From assembly GCF_944384765.1 (NCBI RefSeq), contig NZ_CALWUM010000009.1, positions 1-64,000 of the forward strand: a stretch of DNA of 64,000 bases, written 5' to 3'. Shown here one piece after another: positions 10,268-18,720 of the stretch. The notes below the pieces were generated by a model, which saw only the letters and a list, made by a program, of their open reading frames with translations, had not been told where the DNA came from and made no database searches. The position numbers and the translations under genes were made by a program. How positions within the stretch are numbered: position 1 is the stretch's first letter; each line of letters starts with the position of its first letter. This stretch comes from an uncultured Agathobaculum sp. (GTDB lineage Bacteria; Bacillota; Clostridia; Oscillospirales; Butyricicoccaceae).

Positions 10268-11581
10268 ATGAATGAAGCATATCGGAACGCACTTTTGAAC
10301 GTTGACAGCTACGGCGCCATCTTCATGTATGCGACCCATAAAGATTTGACCACCGCACCGCGCCACATCATCCGCATGACCGAGCCGGTCGATCCGCGCG
10401 TCCTGCTCGCAGCCGTGCGCACAGCGCTCGACCGCTACCCGCAGTTTGCGCTTGGACTGGTGCGCGGCGAAAAGCAGTACAGCTACCGTTTTCTGACCAA
10501 GCCGCCCGTTGTCCTCAAGATGGACGATATCTCGCCCTACTATATCGGTTCGGACGATACCAACGGCTATTTGTTCCTGTGCGGCTACAAGGACAAAACC
10601 ATCTATCTGGAATACCAGCACTGTACGTCGGACGGACGCGGCTTTGATGAATTCATCCGCACGATCCTGTATTACTACCTGCGCGACATGGGGCACGACG
10701 TAGAGCCCGGCCGCATCCGCACCAACGAGACCCAGTTTACCCCGCAGGACTGCGAGGACGGCTATCTCCGCCTGCGCGGTATGCCGCAGTCGGACGCTGA
10801 CCATCACCCCGATGTCCCCTCCTTCCACATGCCGGAATACGACAGCCGCAACGACGACAACGAGCTGACGACCGAACTGACCATCTCGCTGCCCCAGCTG
10901 CTGCATTACACCAAGAGCAACGGCGTCACCCCGATGACCTTCCTGATGACCGCGATCTCGATGGGTATGTACCGCACCTATTATGTGGGCACTGACCGCA
11001 CCGAACCCATCATCGCCGAAGTGCCGATGGATCTGCGCGCCTATGTCAAAACCACGACCACGCGCTTTTTTGTCTCGCTGCTCGACCTGCCGTTTTTCTA
11101 CGACTACTTCTCCATGTCCTTCCTCGACGCCTGCCAGGCGTGCAAGGCGTATTTTGACACGCAGAAAAACCTGCCGCACGCGGTCTTCTGGGCACTCAAG
11201 AATGCCAATCGCGTCGCCAAGTCCCATAAGCTGGACATGCCGATCGACGAAAAAGAGCAGATGATGCGTCAGCAGGCGCGCGACTATATCCGCCGCGACA
11301 CCTTCATTCTGACCAACATCGGCGAATTCAAGCTGCCGCCCAGCATGGAACCCTATGTGGCGGACTATTCCGCCATCCTGCCCTGTGCGTTCCAGCCGTT
11401 TGGCGTGCTGGTCAGCTCGTATAAGGACACGCTCAAGGTTTCGATTTCCCAGCGCGACTTCAACTATCATCTGGTCGAGAACATCCGCGCGGTGCTGCGC
11501 GAGATCGGCTTCGACTCCACCGCCCTGCCCTACACCTTCCATGTCACCCGCTACGACGGGCTGCATCTGGCCAAGGACTAA
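10268..11581 (+). CDS. Condensation/alcohol-acetyltransferase-fold protein
   Basis: A 437-residue protein of the chloramphenicol-acetyltransferase-like superfamily that includes NRPS condensation domains and alcohol O-acetyltransferases. The active-site motif HxxxDG is present as His118-CTS-Asp122-Gly123. The second half carries EVPMDLRAYVKTTTTRFF and a DFNYHLVENIRAVLREIGF ending typical of this fold. No adenylation or carrier domain is encoded here or beside it, so it is a free-standing acyltransferase of unknown substrates. GGAGG eight bases before ATG 10268 favours that start over ATG 10247. It is monocistronic, with its own promoter and terminator. Confidence 0.75.
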   Translation: MNEAYRNALLNVDSYGAIFMYATHKDLTTAPRHIIRMTEPVDPRVLLAAVRTALDRYPQFALGLVRGEKQYSYRFLTKPPVVLKMDDISPYYIGSDDTNGYLFLCGYKDKTIYLEYQHCTSDGRGFDEFIRTILYYYLRDMGHDVEPGRIRTNETQFTPQDCEDGYLRLRGMPQSDADHHPDVPSFHMPEYDSRNDDNELTTELTISLPQLLHYTKSNGVTPMTFLMTAISMGMYRTYYVGTDRTEPIIAEVPMDLRAYVKTTTTRFFVSLLDLPFFYDYFSMSFLDACQACKAYFDTQKNLPHAVFWALKNANRVAKSHKLDMPIDEKEQMMRQQARDYIRRDTFILTNIGEFKLPPSMEPYVADYSAILPCAFQPFGVLVSSYKDTLKVSISQRDFNYHLVENIRAVLREIGFDSTALPYTFHVTRYDGLHLAKD

Positions 11582-11611
11582 AGCGCAGGACGCAAAGCAT
11601 CCGCATAACAC

Positions 11612-11640
11612 AAAAGACCTGCCGCCGGGCAGGTCTTTTT
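11612..11640. terminator. Bidirectional intrinsic terminator
   Basis: The stem AGACCTGCC/GGGCAGGTCT is flanked by A and T runs. It serves the acyltransferase gene and the convergent DUF368 gene. Confidence 0.85.
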
Positions 11641-11660
11641 GTGTCTTGATTCGTCTTTGC

Positions 11661-12458
11661 TCACTTGCGCGAGATAAAGTAGATCGCCGAGAAGCCGGCT
11701 GCCAGGCACAGGATGCACGCAATCCACTGGCTGAGCGGCGGCACACCCGGGAACACCTCGAGCACGGAAGCGAACATGAAGCCCAGAATGATCAGATAGG
11801 TTGCCCGCGGGCGGTTGGTCATCAGGTTGTCCAGCAGTTTAGTGGTCAGAATAATGCCCGCGCACAGGCCGATGAACAGTGGCAGCAGGAACATGATCTG
11901 CAGCCCGCTGATTGCCGCCATGGTGCTGTCATACAGGCCAAGCATGAGCAGCAGATAAGAAACGCTGATGCCCGGCAGCACAAGCGCCGCTGCCGCGATC
12001 ACACCCGCGACCAGCAGGAAAACGATCTGTGTTACGCCGCCCGACGCCGCCTGTCCGCCATCCGACGGGGCTAAGCTGAACAGCGCCACGACCGCCATGC
12101 CGATCAGGATGTAAAACGGGACATGCCAGGAAAAGCCGGAGAGCTTTGCCTTATTGTAAATCATCGGGACACAGCCGATAACCGCACCGATGAAAAAGAA
12201 CTGCGTCGGATACGGGAACACCTCGAGCAGGTGCAGCAGCGGCCGCGCAATGATCAGCATACCCAGCCCTGCGCCGATGCAGAACCAGAGCAGGAAAACA
12301 AAGTTCCGCTTCATATCCTTGCGGAAGTTGCTGACCGCCATGATCAGCTTATCATAAATCCCCATCATCATCGCCATGGAACCGCCGCTCACCCCGGGGA
12401 TCAGCATAGTGCCGCCGATAACAGCGCCTTTGGCCGCGGTTATGATCAAATCCTTCAT
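11661..12458 (-). CDS. DUF368 (PopT-type) undecaprenyl-phosphate translocase
   Basis: A 265-residue polytopic membrane protein of the DUF368 family. It begins with the family signature TMLIPGVSGGSMAM, and a second related motif (ALVLPGISVSYLLLMLGLYD) occurs in the second half, giving the inverted-repeat topology. DUF368 members have been assigned as flippases returning undecaprenyl phosphate to the inner leaflet after wall-polymer export. I chose ATG 12458, which begins MKDLIITAAKG with AAAGGAG upstream; the upstream open frame is not protein-like. It lies about 80 bp past the U32 gene and its terminator, so it may be transcribed by read-through or its own promoter. Confidence 0.87.
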   Translation of the reverse strand: MKDLIITAAKGAVIGGTMLIPGVSGGSMAMMMGIYDKLIMAVSNFRKDMKRNFVFLLWFCIGAGLGMLIIARPLLHLLEVFPYPTQFFFIGAVIGCVPMIYNKAKLSGFSWHVPFYILIGMAVVALFSLAPSDGGQAASGGVTQIVFLLVAGVIAAAALVLPGISVSYLLLMLGLYDSTMAAISGLQIMFLLPLFIGLCAGIILTTKLLDNLMTNRPRATYLIILGFMFASVLEVFPGVPPLSQWIACILCLAAGFSAIYFISRK

Positions 12459-12523
12459 CAAGCCTGATGCTCCTTTATGCGCACCGTCCGAACCGTCCGG
12501 CGCGCCATTTTTTCTTATCCGCA

Positions 12524-12557
12524 CAAAAGGAACCGCCTTACGAAGGCCGTTCCTTTT
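12524..12557 (-). terminator. Intrinsic terminator overlapping the U32 stop codon
   Basis: On the minus strand GGAACGGCCTT pairs with AAGGCGGTTCC around a short loop, followed by TTTT. The left arm includes the last codons of the U32 gene. It marks the end of the long operon that begins at 20240. Confidence 0.75.
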
Positions 12558-13770
12558 TCTTGCGCAAAATCGCATATTGGTCCACTGCAAACGGGAACTG
12601 GAAATGCACATGCATCTGCGGCACGTTGAACAGTGGCAGTGCTTCGCCCTCGTCATTCAGCATGCCGTGCGCACAGAACACCCAGGGCGCTTTGCCCGGT
12701 TGAAGCAGCTCGAGCTCCTCGCCATCAAATATCCGGTTTTTGAGCGCAAAAACCGCGTGGCCGTCCGCATCGCACTGCACCGGCATACCGGCAACCTCGT
12801 ACTCGCGGATATACTGGCTGTCGCCGTAATGCTGGCCATTTTGCTCGTTACCCAGATAAAAGCCCGTGTAGTATTCACGGTGGCTGACCTTGTCCACCTC
12901 GTCCCGGCAGAACTGCGGCAGCACATAGTGCGCAGGATCTGCCTGATAGGCGTCGATCGCCGCGCGATAGGCCCCGGTCACGCATGCCGCATAGTAGGCC
13001 GTCTTGTTGCGGCCTTCGATCTTGAACGAGTCGATGCCCGCCTGCACAAGTTCCGGGATATGCTCGATCATGCACAGGTCCTTGGAGTTATACAGATAGG
13101 TGCCGCGCGCATCCTCCTCGACCGGATAGAACTCGCCCGGCCGTTTTTCCTCCATCAGCGCATAGTTCCAGCGGCAGGGCTGGGCGCACGCGCCGTGATT
13201 GGCGTCCCGCCCGGTCATGTACTGCGAAATCAGGCACCGGCCCGAATAAGAGATGCACATCGCGCCATGGACAAAGGCCTCGATCTCGAGTTCTTTGGGT
13301 GTACCGGCGCGGATCGCCGCGATCTCTTCGAGCGACAGCTCGCGCGCGAGCACCACGCGCTCTGCACCGAGGTCCGCCCAGAAGTTCGCCGCCTCGGCGT
13401 TGAGAATGCTGGTCTGCGTCGAGATATGCAGCGGTACCTGGGGCGCGTAGCGGCGCGCCATGCGGATCACACCCACATCCGCCACGATCAGCGCATCCGC
13501 GCCCGCGTCCTGCAACAGTTCCAGATAGGGCGGCAGCGCCGGCAGATCGCAGCCGGATGGCATGATATTGACCGTGATGTAACACTTGACGCCGTGCGCA
13601 TGCGCATAGGCAATGCCTTCGCGCAGCGCGTTGTCGTCAAAGTTGGCAGCAGCGGCCCGCATACCGAACCGCTGTCCCGCCAGATAGACTGCATCTGCGC
13701 CATAGGCAATGGCGAAACGCATTTTTTCCAAATCGCCCGCCGGTGCGAGCAGCTCCGGCCGCTTATTCAC
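12538..13770 (-). CDS. U32 family protein (TrhP/YrrN-type tRNA hydroxylation or peptidase family)
   Basis: A 410-residue member of family U32. It starts RPELLAPAGDLEKMRFA and contains the family signature EAFVHGAMCISYSGRCLIS followed by further cysteines (ACAQPCRW). Several U32 proteins are now known to be prephenate-dependent RNA hydroxylases (TrhP for tRNA U34, RlhA for rRNA) and not proteases. The length and the C-terminal beta-barrel segment suit the TrhP/YrrO type. The start is GTG 13770, with GGAGGG five bases upstream inside the end of mltG and an 8-bp gene overlap; no ATG fits. The exact RNA target is not readable from sequence. Confidence 0.85.
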   Translation of the reverse strand: MNKRPELLAPAGDLEKMRFAIAYGADAVYLAGQRFGMRAAAANFDDNALREGIAYAHAHGVKCYITVNIMPSGCDLPALPPYLELLQDAGADALIVADVGVIRMARRYAPQVPLHISTQTSILNAEAANFWADLGAERVVLARELSLEEIAAIRAGTPKELEIEAFVHGAMCISYSGRCLISQYMTGRDANHGACAQPCRWNYALMEEKRPGEFYPVEEDARGTYLYNSKDLCMIEHIPELVQAGIDSFKIEGRNKTAYYAACVTGAYRAAIDAYQADPAHYVLPQFCRDEVDKVSHREYYTGFYLGNEQNGQHYGDSQYIREYEVAGMPVQCDADGHAVFALKNRIFDGEELELLQPGKAPWVFCAHGMLNDEGEALPLFNVPQMHVHFQFPFAVDQYAILRKKKERPS

Positions 13771-14959
13771 CGGTGCCCTCCGCGGCAGCGTTCGCCTCAG
13801 CCTGCGCGGCTGCCTGTGCCTGCGCTGCGTCCGAAGCCGCGATATTGGCCTGGTGCTCCTCATAGGTGCTTGCGAACAGATGCGTACCGTCCGGCATCGC
13901 CACATAGTAATAGTAATTATGCTGCTCCGGATGTGCTGCCGCATACAGAGACGCATAGCCCGGGTTGCAGATCGGTCCGGGCGGTAGGCCCTCGTGGTTA
14001 TACAGGTTGTAGGGCGAATCCGAGGTGAGATCCTGCTCGCTCAGCGTGCCGCTCGTGCGGCCGAGGCCGTACAGGACGGACGCGTCCACCTGCAGATAGG
14101 GGAACTCGGAAGCATTGTTCAGACGGTTATAGATAACACCTGCAATGGTCGCGCGCTCGCTGTCCACCTGCGCCTCGCGCTCAATCAGAGAGGCAATGGT
14201 GACGATGTCGTGCATGGACCGGCCGAGCGCATCCGCGCCCGCCTGGATATCCTCGTCATACTTATCTGCGAAGTTGTTGAGCATGGTGTTGATCGTGTTG
14301 CGCACGGTCGAATTGCCCTTGTAGATCTCATAGGTGTCCGGGAACAGGTAGCCCTCCAGCCAGCCTTCTTCCGCAGGCAGCTCGCTCTGCAGGAACTCGT
14401 GCTTGAACGCATAGGTGTTCAGTTCCTCGTCCAGCGCGTCCTCAGTGCAGACGTGCTCGTCAAGCAGCAACTGCTTGATCTGCGCAATGCTGTAACCCTC
14501 AGGGATGGTAATGGTCATAGTCTCTGTGCTCGACATATTGACCAGCGTATCAATGATCTGACCGTAGTCCATATTGGGGTTGAGCGAATAGCTGCCCGCC
14601 AGCACACCGGTATCGCTGTCGCCCTTGACGCCGACATACAGCTTGAAAATCGTGCCGTAGTTGATGACACCTTCGTCGTCCAGCTGTCCGGCCAAGTCGG
14701 AAAGGTTGGTATTCTCCGACACCACGACCTCCTTGACCGCATTGTCCTTGACAAAAGCAAATACATCGTTTGCGATGAAGATCGCGGCCAGCGACAGGAT
14801 GATCGAAATGCCGAGTACCGCGATCACATAGACCACGGTTCCGGCGCAGCCGCTGTTTTTCACACGCCGGCTGCGACGGCGGCGCTTGCGGCGGCCCGGC
14901 TCATCCGGCTGTGGGATGCGCTGCGTCTCCTGATTGACGTTGTTATCCATATTGTCCAT
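13763..14959 (-). CDS. mltG: Endolytic murein transglycosylase MltG (YceG-like)
   Basis: A 398-residue membrane enzyme that cuts nascent glycan strands and so sets their length. A very basic cytoplasmic N terminus (residues 20-33, Arg/Lys-rich) precedes one membrane helix at about 40-64. A LysM-like region follows, then the YceG domain with catalytic Glu202 in LEGYLFPDTY, the ASLIEREA motif and LPPGPICNPG. A 30-residue Ala/Gln-rich tail is unusual but harmless. It lies 29 bp after the CPBP protease gene and overlaps the U32 gene, in the middle of the long operon. Confidence 0.95.
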   Translation of the reverse strand: MDNMDNNVNQETQRIPQPDEPGRRKRRRRSRRVKNSGCAGTVVYVIAVLGISIILSLAAIFIANDVFAFVKDNAVKEVVVSENTNLSDLAGQLDDEGVINYGTIFKLYVGVKGDSDTGVLAGSYSLNPNMDYGQIIDTLVNMSSTETMTITIPEGYSIAQIKQLLLDEHVCTEDALDEELNTYAFKHEFLQSELPAEEGWLEGYLFPDTYEIYKGNSTVRNTINTMLNNFADKYDEDIQAGADALGRSMHDIVTIASLIEREAQVDSERATIAGVIYNRLNNASEFPYLQVDASVLYGLGRTSGTLSEQDLTSDSPYNLYNHEGLPPGPICNPGYASLYAAAHPEQHNYYYYVAMPDGTHLFASTYEEHQANIAASDAAQAQAAAQAEANAAAEGTGE

Positions 14960-14988
14960 GTTTCCACCTCATTGGTTTGCGTTTTCCC

Positions 14989-15879
14989 TTATATGAACTG
15001 ATCCAGCACCAGCTTTGCGACGAATGCCAGCGCAAACGCCGCAACGCCCGGATTGCGGATCAGCAGCCACAGGTCATACAGTCCCGCGCTCTTTTCAAAG
15101 TGCGGCACGCTTCCCTTTATCAGCAGCTTCTCGAGTGAGCGCAGCGACAGATAGAGGAAGATCAGCAGCACCAGTCCGTTGACCGCTGCAAAGTAGTTCC
15201 ATATGCCGAAAGCAGCATAGGTATCCGTGATCCAGAGCACGAACATATAGTAAAGATTATTGACCGCGTGCGCCAGTATGGCCGGCCACACGCTGTCGAA
15301 GATGTAGGTGAGGTAGGCATAGGTAATACCCGCCAGCAGCGGCCCGGCAAAGTTCATCAGGCTGCCGTGCAGCATGGCAAAGGCAATGCCGCTGAAAAGC
15401 AGGCAGGCCGAGGTGCCCACCATCCCCTCATGTACGTTCATCAGCGCGCCGCGCAGGTAAAGCTCCTCCACCACCGCGGAAAGCGCCACGATGACCAGCA
15501 GCCGGGCAGCATAACCAAGCCCGGTCTGCGGTGCATCCAGCGCAGTTGCAGACAAATCCGCCCCGGCGAGGCCCGCCAGCTGATAAATCAGCAGGTTGAG
15601 GAACAGAGAAAGCACTGCCACCGTAATGCCTGCCTTGACGGTCAGCCCGATGGCGCCCTTGGGCAGCTGCTTGTATTTGAGACGTTTATACAGCTTCTTT
15701 GGTTCCTTGATGGAGATCTTGACCAAAAAAAACGGCAGTACAAACGAGAGGAGTTCGGCCAGCGCGATCAGTGGCGCGCCGCCGCCCAGATAGGCGGCCA
15801 GCCTGCCTGTTCCGGTCAGCAGACAGAAGCAGACAAAAAGCGAAAGCCCGGGCAGCAGCGTCAGTTTGTTATTCTTCAT
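14989..15879 (-). CDS. CPBP family intramembrane glutamic endopeptidase
   Basis: A 296-residue polytopic membrane protein with the CPBP (Abi/Rce1-like) catalytic motifs. EELYLRG supplies Glu138, Glu139 and Arg143, the next conserved helix gives His171 in FAMLHGS, and HAVNN supplies His204 and Asn208. Family members cleave prenylated or other membrane peptides; in Firmicutes some give bacteriocin self-immunity, but no bacteriocin genes are nearby. I chose ATG 15879, which overlaps the end of the 5-formyl-THF cyclo-ligase gene by 11 bp; the longer frame upstream is that gene in another frame. Confidence 0.88.
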   Translation of the reverse strand: MKNNKLTLLPGLSLFVCFCLLTGTGRLAAYLGGGAPLIALAELLSFVLPFFLVKISIKEPKKLYKRLKYKQLPKGAIGLTVKAGITVAVLSLFLNLLIYQLAGLAGADLSATALDAPQTGLGYAARLLVIVALSAVVEELYLRGALMNVHEGMVGTSACLLFSGIAFAMLHGSLMNFAGPLLAGITYAYLTYIFDSVWPAILAHAVNNLYYMFVLWITDTYAAFGIWNYFAAVNGLVLLIFLYLSLRSLEKLLIKGSVPHFEKSAGLYDLWLLIRNPGVAAFALAFVAKLVLDQFI

Positions 15880-16438
15880 CTGTGCGCAGCACCCGCCTTT
15901 CGGTTGTAATCCAGCGGCAGCGCCGGTCGTGCGGCTCGCGCGGCAGCCGGTCAAGCAGCCGAACCTCGGCGCAGAGCGCCATAGCGGCCGCAGCCGTCCG
16001 CGCAAAAAAGCGATCGTAGTAGCCGCCGCCGTAACCCAGCCGGAAACCCGCGCGGTCGCATGCGAGCGCAGGCGTGATAATCAAGTCGATCGACGCAGGC
16101 GCAATCTCCTCCGCCGTATCATCCGGCTCCAGAATGCCGCGCATTCCAGGCCGCAGTTCATCCAGCGAGCGGATACGCCGCGCGGACATTTCCCCTGCCG
16201 CGCCGCACAGCGGCACACAAATGGTCTTGCCGTCCGCCAGCGCCTGCCGGATCAGTGCGCATGTGTCGATCTCCTGCGGCGTTGCCACATAGGTGAAAAT
16301 GCAGGATGCACGCCGGTAGGCATCGCTCTGCAACACACGGTCGGTGATCTGCTGGTCGGCGGCCAGCTTGTCCGCTTCCGGCTGCCCGGCGCGCTGCGCG
16401 AGCATACGGCGGCGCAGCTGCTGTTTATTTTCTGACAT
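15869..16438 (-). CDS. 5-formyltetrahydrofolate cyclo-ligase
   Basis: A 189-residue cytoplasmic enzyme that converts 5-formyl-THF to 5,10-methenyl-THF using ATP. The family motifs are present: a basic N terminus (QQLRRRMLAQR), IDLIITPALACDRAGFRLGYGGGYYDRF near the C-terminal third with the glycine-rich nucleotide loop, and an ending around the Arg/His-rich region. Start ATG 16438 (MSENKQQ) overlaps the DJ-1 gene by 14 bp. It shares an operon with thyX, another folate-using enzyme. Confidence 0.93.
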   Translation of the reverse strand: MSENKQQLRRRMLAQRAGQPEADKLAADQQITDRVLQSDAYRRASCIFTYVATPQEIDTCALIRQALADGKTICVPLCGAAGEMSARRIRSLDELRPGMRGILEPDDTAEEIAPASIDLIITPALACDRAGFRLGYGGGYYDRFFARTAAAAMALCAEVRLLDRLPREPHDRRCRWITTERRVLRTDEE

Positions 16439-16976
16439 TGTGCACGACTTCCGCCGCAATCCGGCGCGCCTTTTCCTCACCGCACAGCGCGGATACCAAC
16501 GCACAGCCAAAGTCCAGCGCGCCGCCCACGCCGCAGGCAGTGATGATGCGGCCGTCTACCACGCAGGTGCGCTCAAGCGGGGTTGCGCCGGTCATGCCGT
16601 CCTCCATGCCGGGATAGCAGGTCGCCTTGCGGCCCTTGAGCAGACCCATGCCGCCCAGGATGACCGACGGCGCCGCGCAGATCGCCGCGACATACTTGCC
16701 CTCGTCATAGCACTTGCGAACCGCATCGGTCACGCGCTTGTCTGCATACAGGTTGGTCGTGCCCGGCATGCCGCCCGGCAGCACGATCATATCTGCCTTA
16801 TCCCAATCAGTCTGGTCCATGCCAAGATCGGTCTGGATGCCGATGCCGTGCGAGCCGCGCACCACATCGCCGGTCACGCCGACGAGCTTGGCGTCCACAC
16901 CTGCACGGCGCAGTAGATCAACCGGCGTCAGCGCTTCTACTTCCTCAAAACCTTCTGCCAGCAGTACGTATACCAT
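16425..16976 (-). CDS. DJ-1/PfpI family protein (YajL/ThiJ type)
   Basis: A 183-residue protein with the DJ-1 fold. Glu in LLAEGFEEVEA and the nucleophile Cys100 in the elbow AAICAAPSV are both in place. DJ-1 relatives have been linked to glyoxal/methylglyoxal handling and oxidative stress, but activity for this one is inferred only from family. ATG 16976 is preferred over GTG 16988 because it gives the standard MVYVLLAEGF start, with AAAGGTG upstream. It lies 15 bp after the GNAT gene in the long operon. Confidence 0.92.
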   Translation of the reverse strand: MVYVLLAEGFEEVEALTPVDLLRRAGVDAKLVGVTGDVVRGSHGIGIQTDLGMDQTDWDKADMIVLPGGMPGTTNLYADKRVTDAVRKCYDEGKYVAAICAAPSVILGGMGLLKGRKATCYPGMEDGMTGATPLERTCVVDGRIITACGVGGALDFGCALVSALCGEEKARRIAAEVVHNVRK

Positions 16977-16991
16977 TTTAGAACACACCTT

Positions 16992-17792
16992 TCAGTTAAA
17001 CATCAGATTCATATATCCAAAGGGCGTATGTGGCCCTTCTTCATGCCATTTGATACAGCCGAGCGCGGTCTGCTCCCCAGGTTCGGTCACGTCCAGCGTG
17101 TCCCTGCCAAGGGCTTGCAGCAACCCCTGCTCCTGCGCTTCGGTCAAACCAAGCGCCTCTTGCGCATAATCCGCCCAGCAGAACGCATACGCGGTCAGCG
17201 CATCGCCTGCAAACCAGCCGAACGCACCCGCGCCGAGGGCGTCAAACAGCGCAAGCTGCCCGCGCCAGTATGCCTCATCCCGCGCAATGCGGCAGACAGG
17301 CGTCAGCCGCGCATACAAGGCAGCAAGCTGAGGGATGTCCTGTTCGCACAGGCGGCGCGGCGTGTCACCTTCCCCCTGCCGCGTCAGCGTGCGTTTCCCG
17401 ATCCGGAAAAACGGCTCATAGCCAAAGGGACGGTAAAAATCAAATAGCCATGCCTCCGCCGGGATGAGCGCAGACGCTGCGCGTCCCGCCTGCCGGTCGA
17501 GCGCAAAGGATTGCTCGAGCAGACGCGCCATATGTCCCTGGCGGCGGTGCGCCGGGTCAGTGCAGGCGCCGTAGATATAGGTGATCTCCGCCTGTCTGCC
17601 GTTTTCCGTCAGCTGGTAAGGCAGCATCTGCACCATTGCACACAGCATATCCCCCTCGCAGGAGAGCAGCGTGCGCGCCGGATCAAAATGATGCGCAAAA
17701 AACCAGTCGTTAAACCCGCCCTCGTCTGGAAAGCAGACCTCCCACAGCGCACGGATACAGCCGGTGTCCGCCGGGCCGGCAACGCGGATCAT
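16992..17792 (-). CDS. GNAT family N-acetyltransferase (Eis-like)
   Basis: A 266-residue protein. The N-terminal half is a GNAT domain with the acetyl-CoA loop DPAHRRQGHMARLLEQS and the preceding strand AEITYIYGACT; FYRPFGYEPFFR follows. The size and the extra C-terminal domain resemble Eis-type enhanced-survival acetyltransferases and not the minimal 150-residue GNATs. The substrate is unknown. Its ATG overlaps the upstream DUF2156 stop (ATGA) and AAGGAGG lies ahead of it, so the two are translationally coupled. Confidence 0.85.
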   Translation of the reverse strand: MIRVAGPADTGCIRALWEVCFPDEGGFNDWFFAHHFDPARTLLSCEGDMLCAMVQMLPYQLTENGRQAEITYIYGACTDPAHRRQGHMARLLEQSFALDRQAGRAASALIPAEAWLFDFYRPFGYEPFFRIGKRTLTRQGEGDTPRRLCEQDIPQLAALYARLTPVCRIARDEAYWRGQLALFDALGAGAFGWFAGDALTAYAFCWADYAQEALGLTEAQEQGLLQALGRDTLDVTEPGEQTALGCIKWHEEGPHTPFGYMNLMFN

Positions 17793-18703
17793 GCCTGTCC
17801 CTCCTTGGGGACGGCGGCGTATTTGACGCCGCGCATGACCGGATAATAGGACTTCTTGGCCTTGCGCAAACCCTCAAGCCCCAGATCCTCCTCGCGGTTG
17901 ACGTACTCCACCTGATCACAGTTGTGCAGCACAAACTGCTGGTTGATCATTTGATAGGCGCCCGGAATCGTGTGGTCCGCCTTTTCGATCTGCACCACAT
18001 ACAGGTCGGGTGCAGACTGGCAGCCAAAGGTAAAGGCAATTACCTCGCCGTCCAGCCGAAGCAGGCCGCCGTGCAGGCCGAGCTCGTCAAAATAATGCAG
18101 CGCCTGCACGATTGCGCAGGTCTCGTCCTGAAAGTCGCGGTTCTGCGCGCAGCCGTTCTGGTTGCACCAGCGGATGTGATAGCCAAACGCGTCCTTAGTG
18201 TTTGCTTTTGTCATATCCTCATAGCTCCAGCGGCCCTCGTAAGCAGTCTGGAAACGGTTGACCAGATTGCGCTTGCTCTGCAGTTTTTTGCCCGACAGGG
18301 TGCGCAGCTTTTCGGCCAGATAGATATAATCGTCTCCGTCCTCATTGTCGTGGATAAAATCAAACTTGCCCGGCCGCGCGGCCTCGATGCGCGCGATCAT
18401 CGGCTCAGCGACCGATACGATACGCAGCGGAATGCCGCGCGTCGCAGCGTCCTCCTCAAGCGCATCGAGCGCCGCGCCGAGATCGCCCTCGCCGATCGGG
18501 GCGAGATAGCAGTCGTGCCCGCCGCCGAGCGGCGTCATGCGCACGAGCGCAAACCCATCCTGAAAGCAGATCTGCGTGCCGTAGTGGCTGCGCCACATAT
18601 ACATATCGACAAAGCAGTGCTCACACAGATGGTAGTTGTAATGCGAGCTGCAGGCCTCAAATGCCTGCTTGTCCTCCATTGAGATTTCGCGAAATGGTAG
18701 CAT
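17789..18703 (-). CDS. DUF2156 (LPG-synthase C-terminal-like) acyltransferase-fold protein
   Basis: A 304-residue protein homologous to the catalytic C-terminal domain of phosphatidylglycerol lysyltransferase (MprF), but without MprF's membrane half. Recognisable segments are KKLQSKRNLVNRF, FDELGLHGGLLRLDGEVIAF and YVNREEDLGLEGLRKAKKSYYP, which form the tandem GNAT-like fold that uses aminoacyl-tRNA in MprF. Stand-alone soluble members have no settled function. Start ATG 18703 gives MLPFREISMEDK. It sits 17 bp downstream of thyX and overlaps the GNAT gene. Confidence 0.87.
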   Translation of the reverse strand: MLPFREISMEDKQAFEACSSHYNYHLCEHCFVDMYMWRSHYGTQICFQDGFALVRMTPLGGGHDCYLAPIGEGDLGAALDALEEDAATRGIPLRIVSVAEPMIARIEAARPGKFDFIHDNEDGDDYIYLAEKLRTLSGKKLQSKRNLVNRFQTAYEGRWSYEDMTKANTKDAFGYHIRWCNQNGCAQNRDFQDETCAIVQALHYFDELGLHGGLLRLDGEVIAFTFGCQSAPDLYVVQIEKADHTIPGAYQMINQQFVLHNCDQVEYVNREEDLGLEGLRKAKKSYYPVMRGVKYAAVPKEGQA

Positions 18704-18720
18704 AAAAAATATCCCTATCC

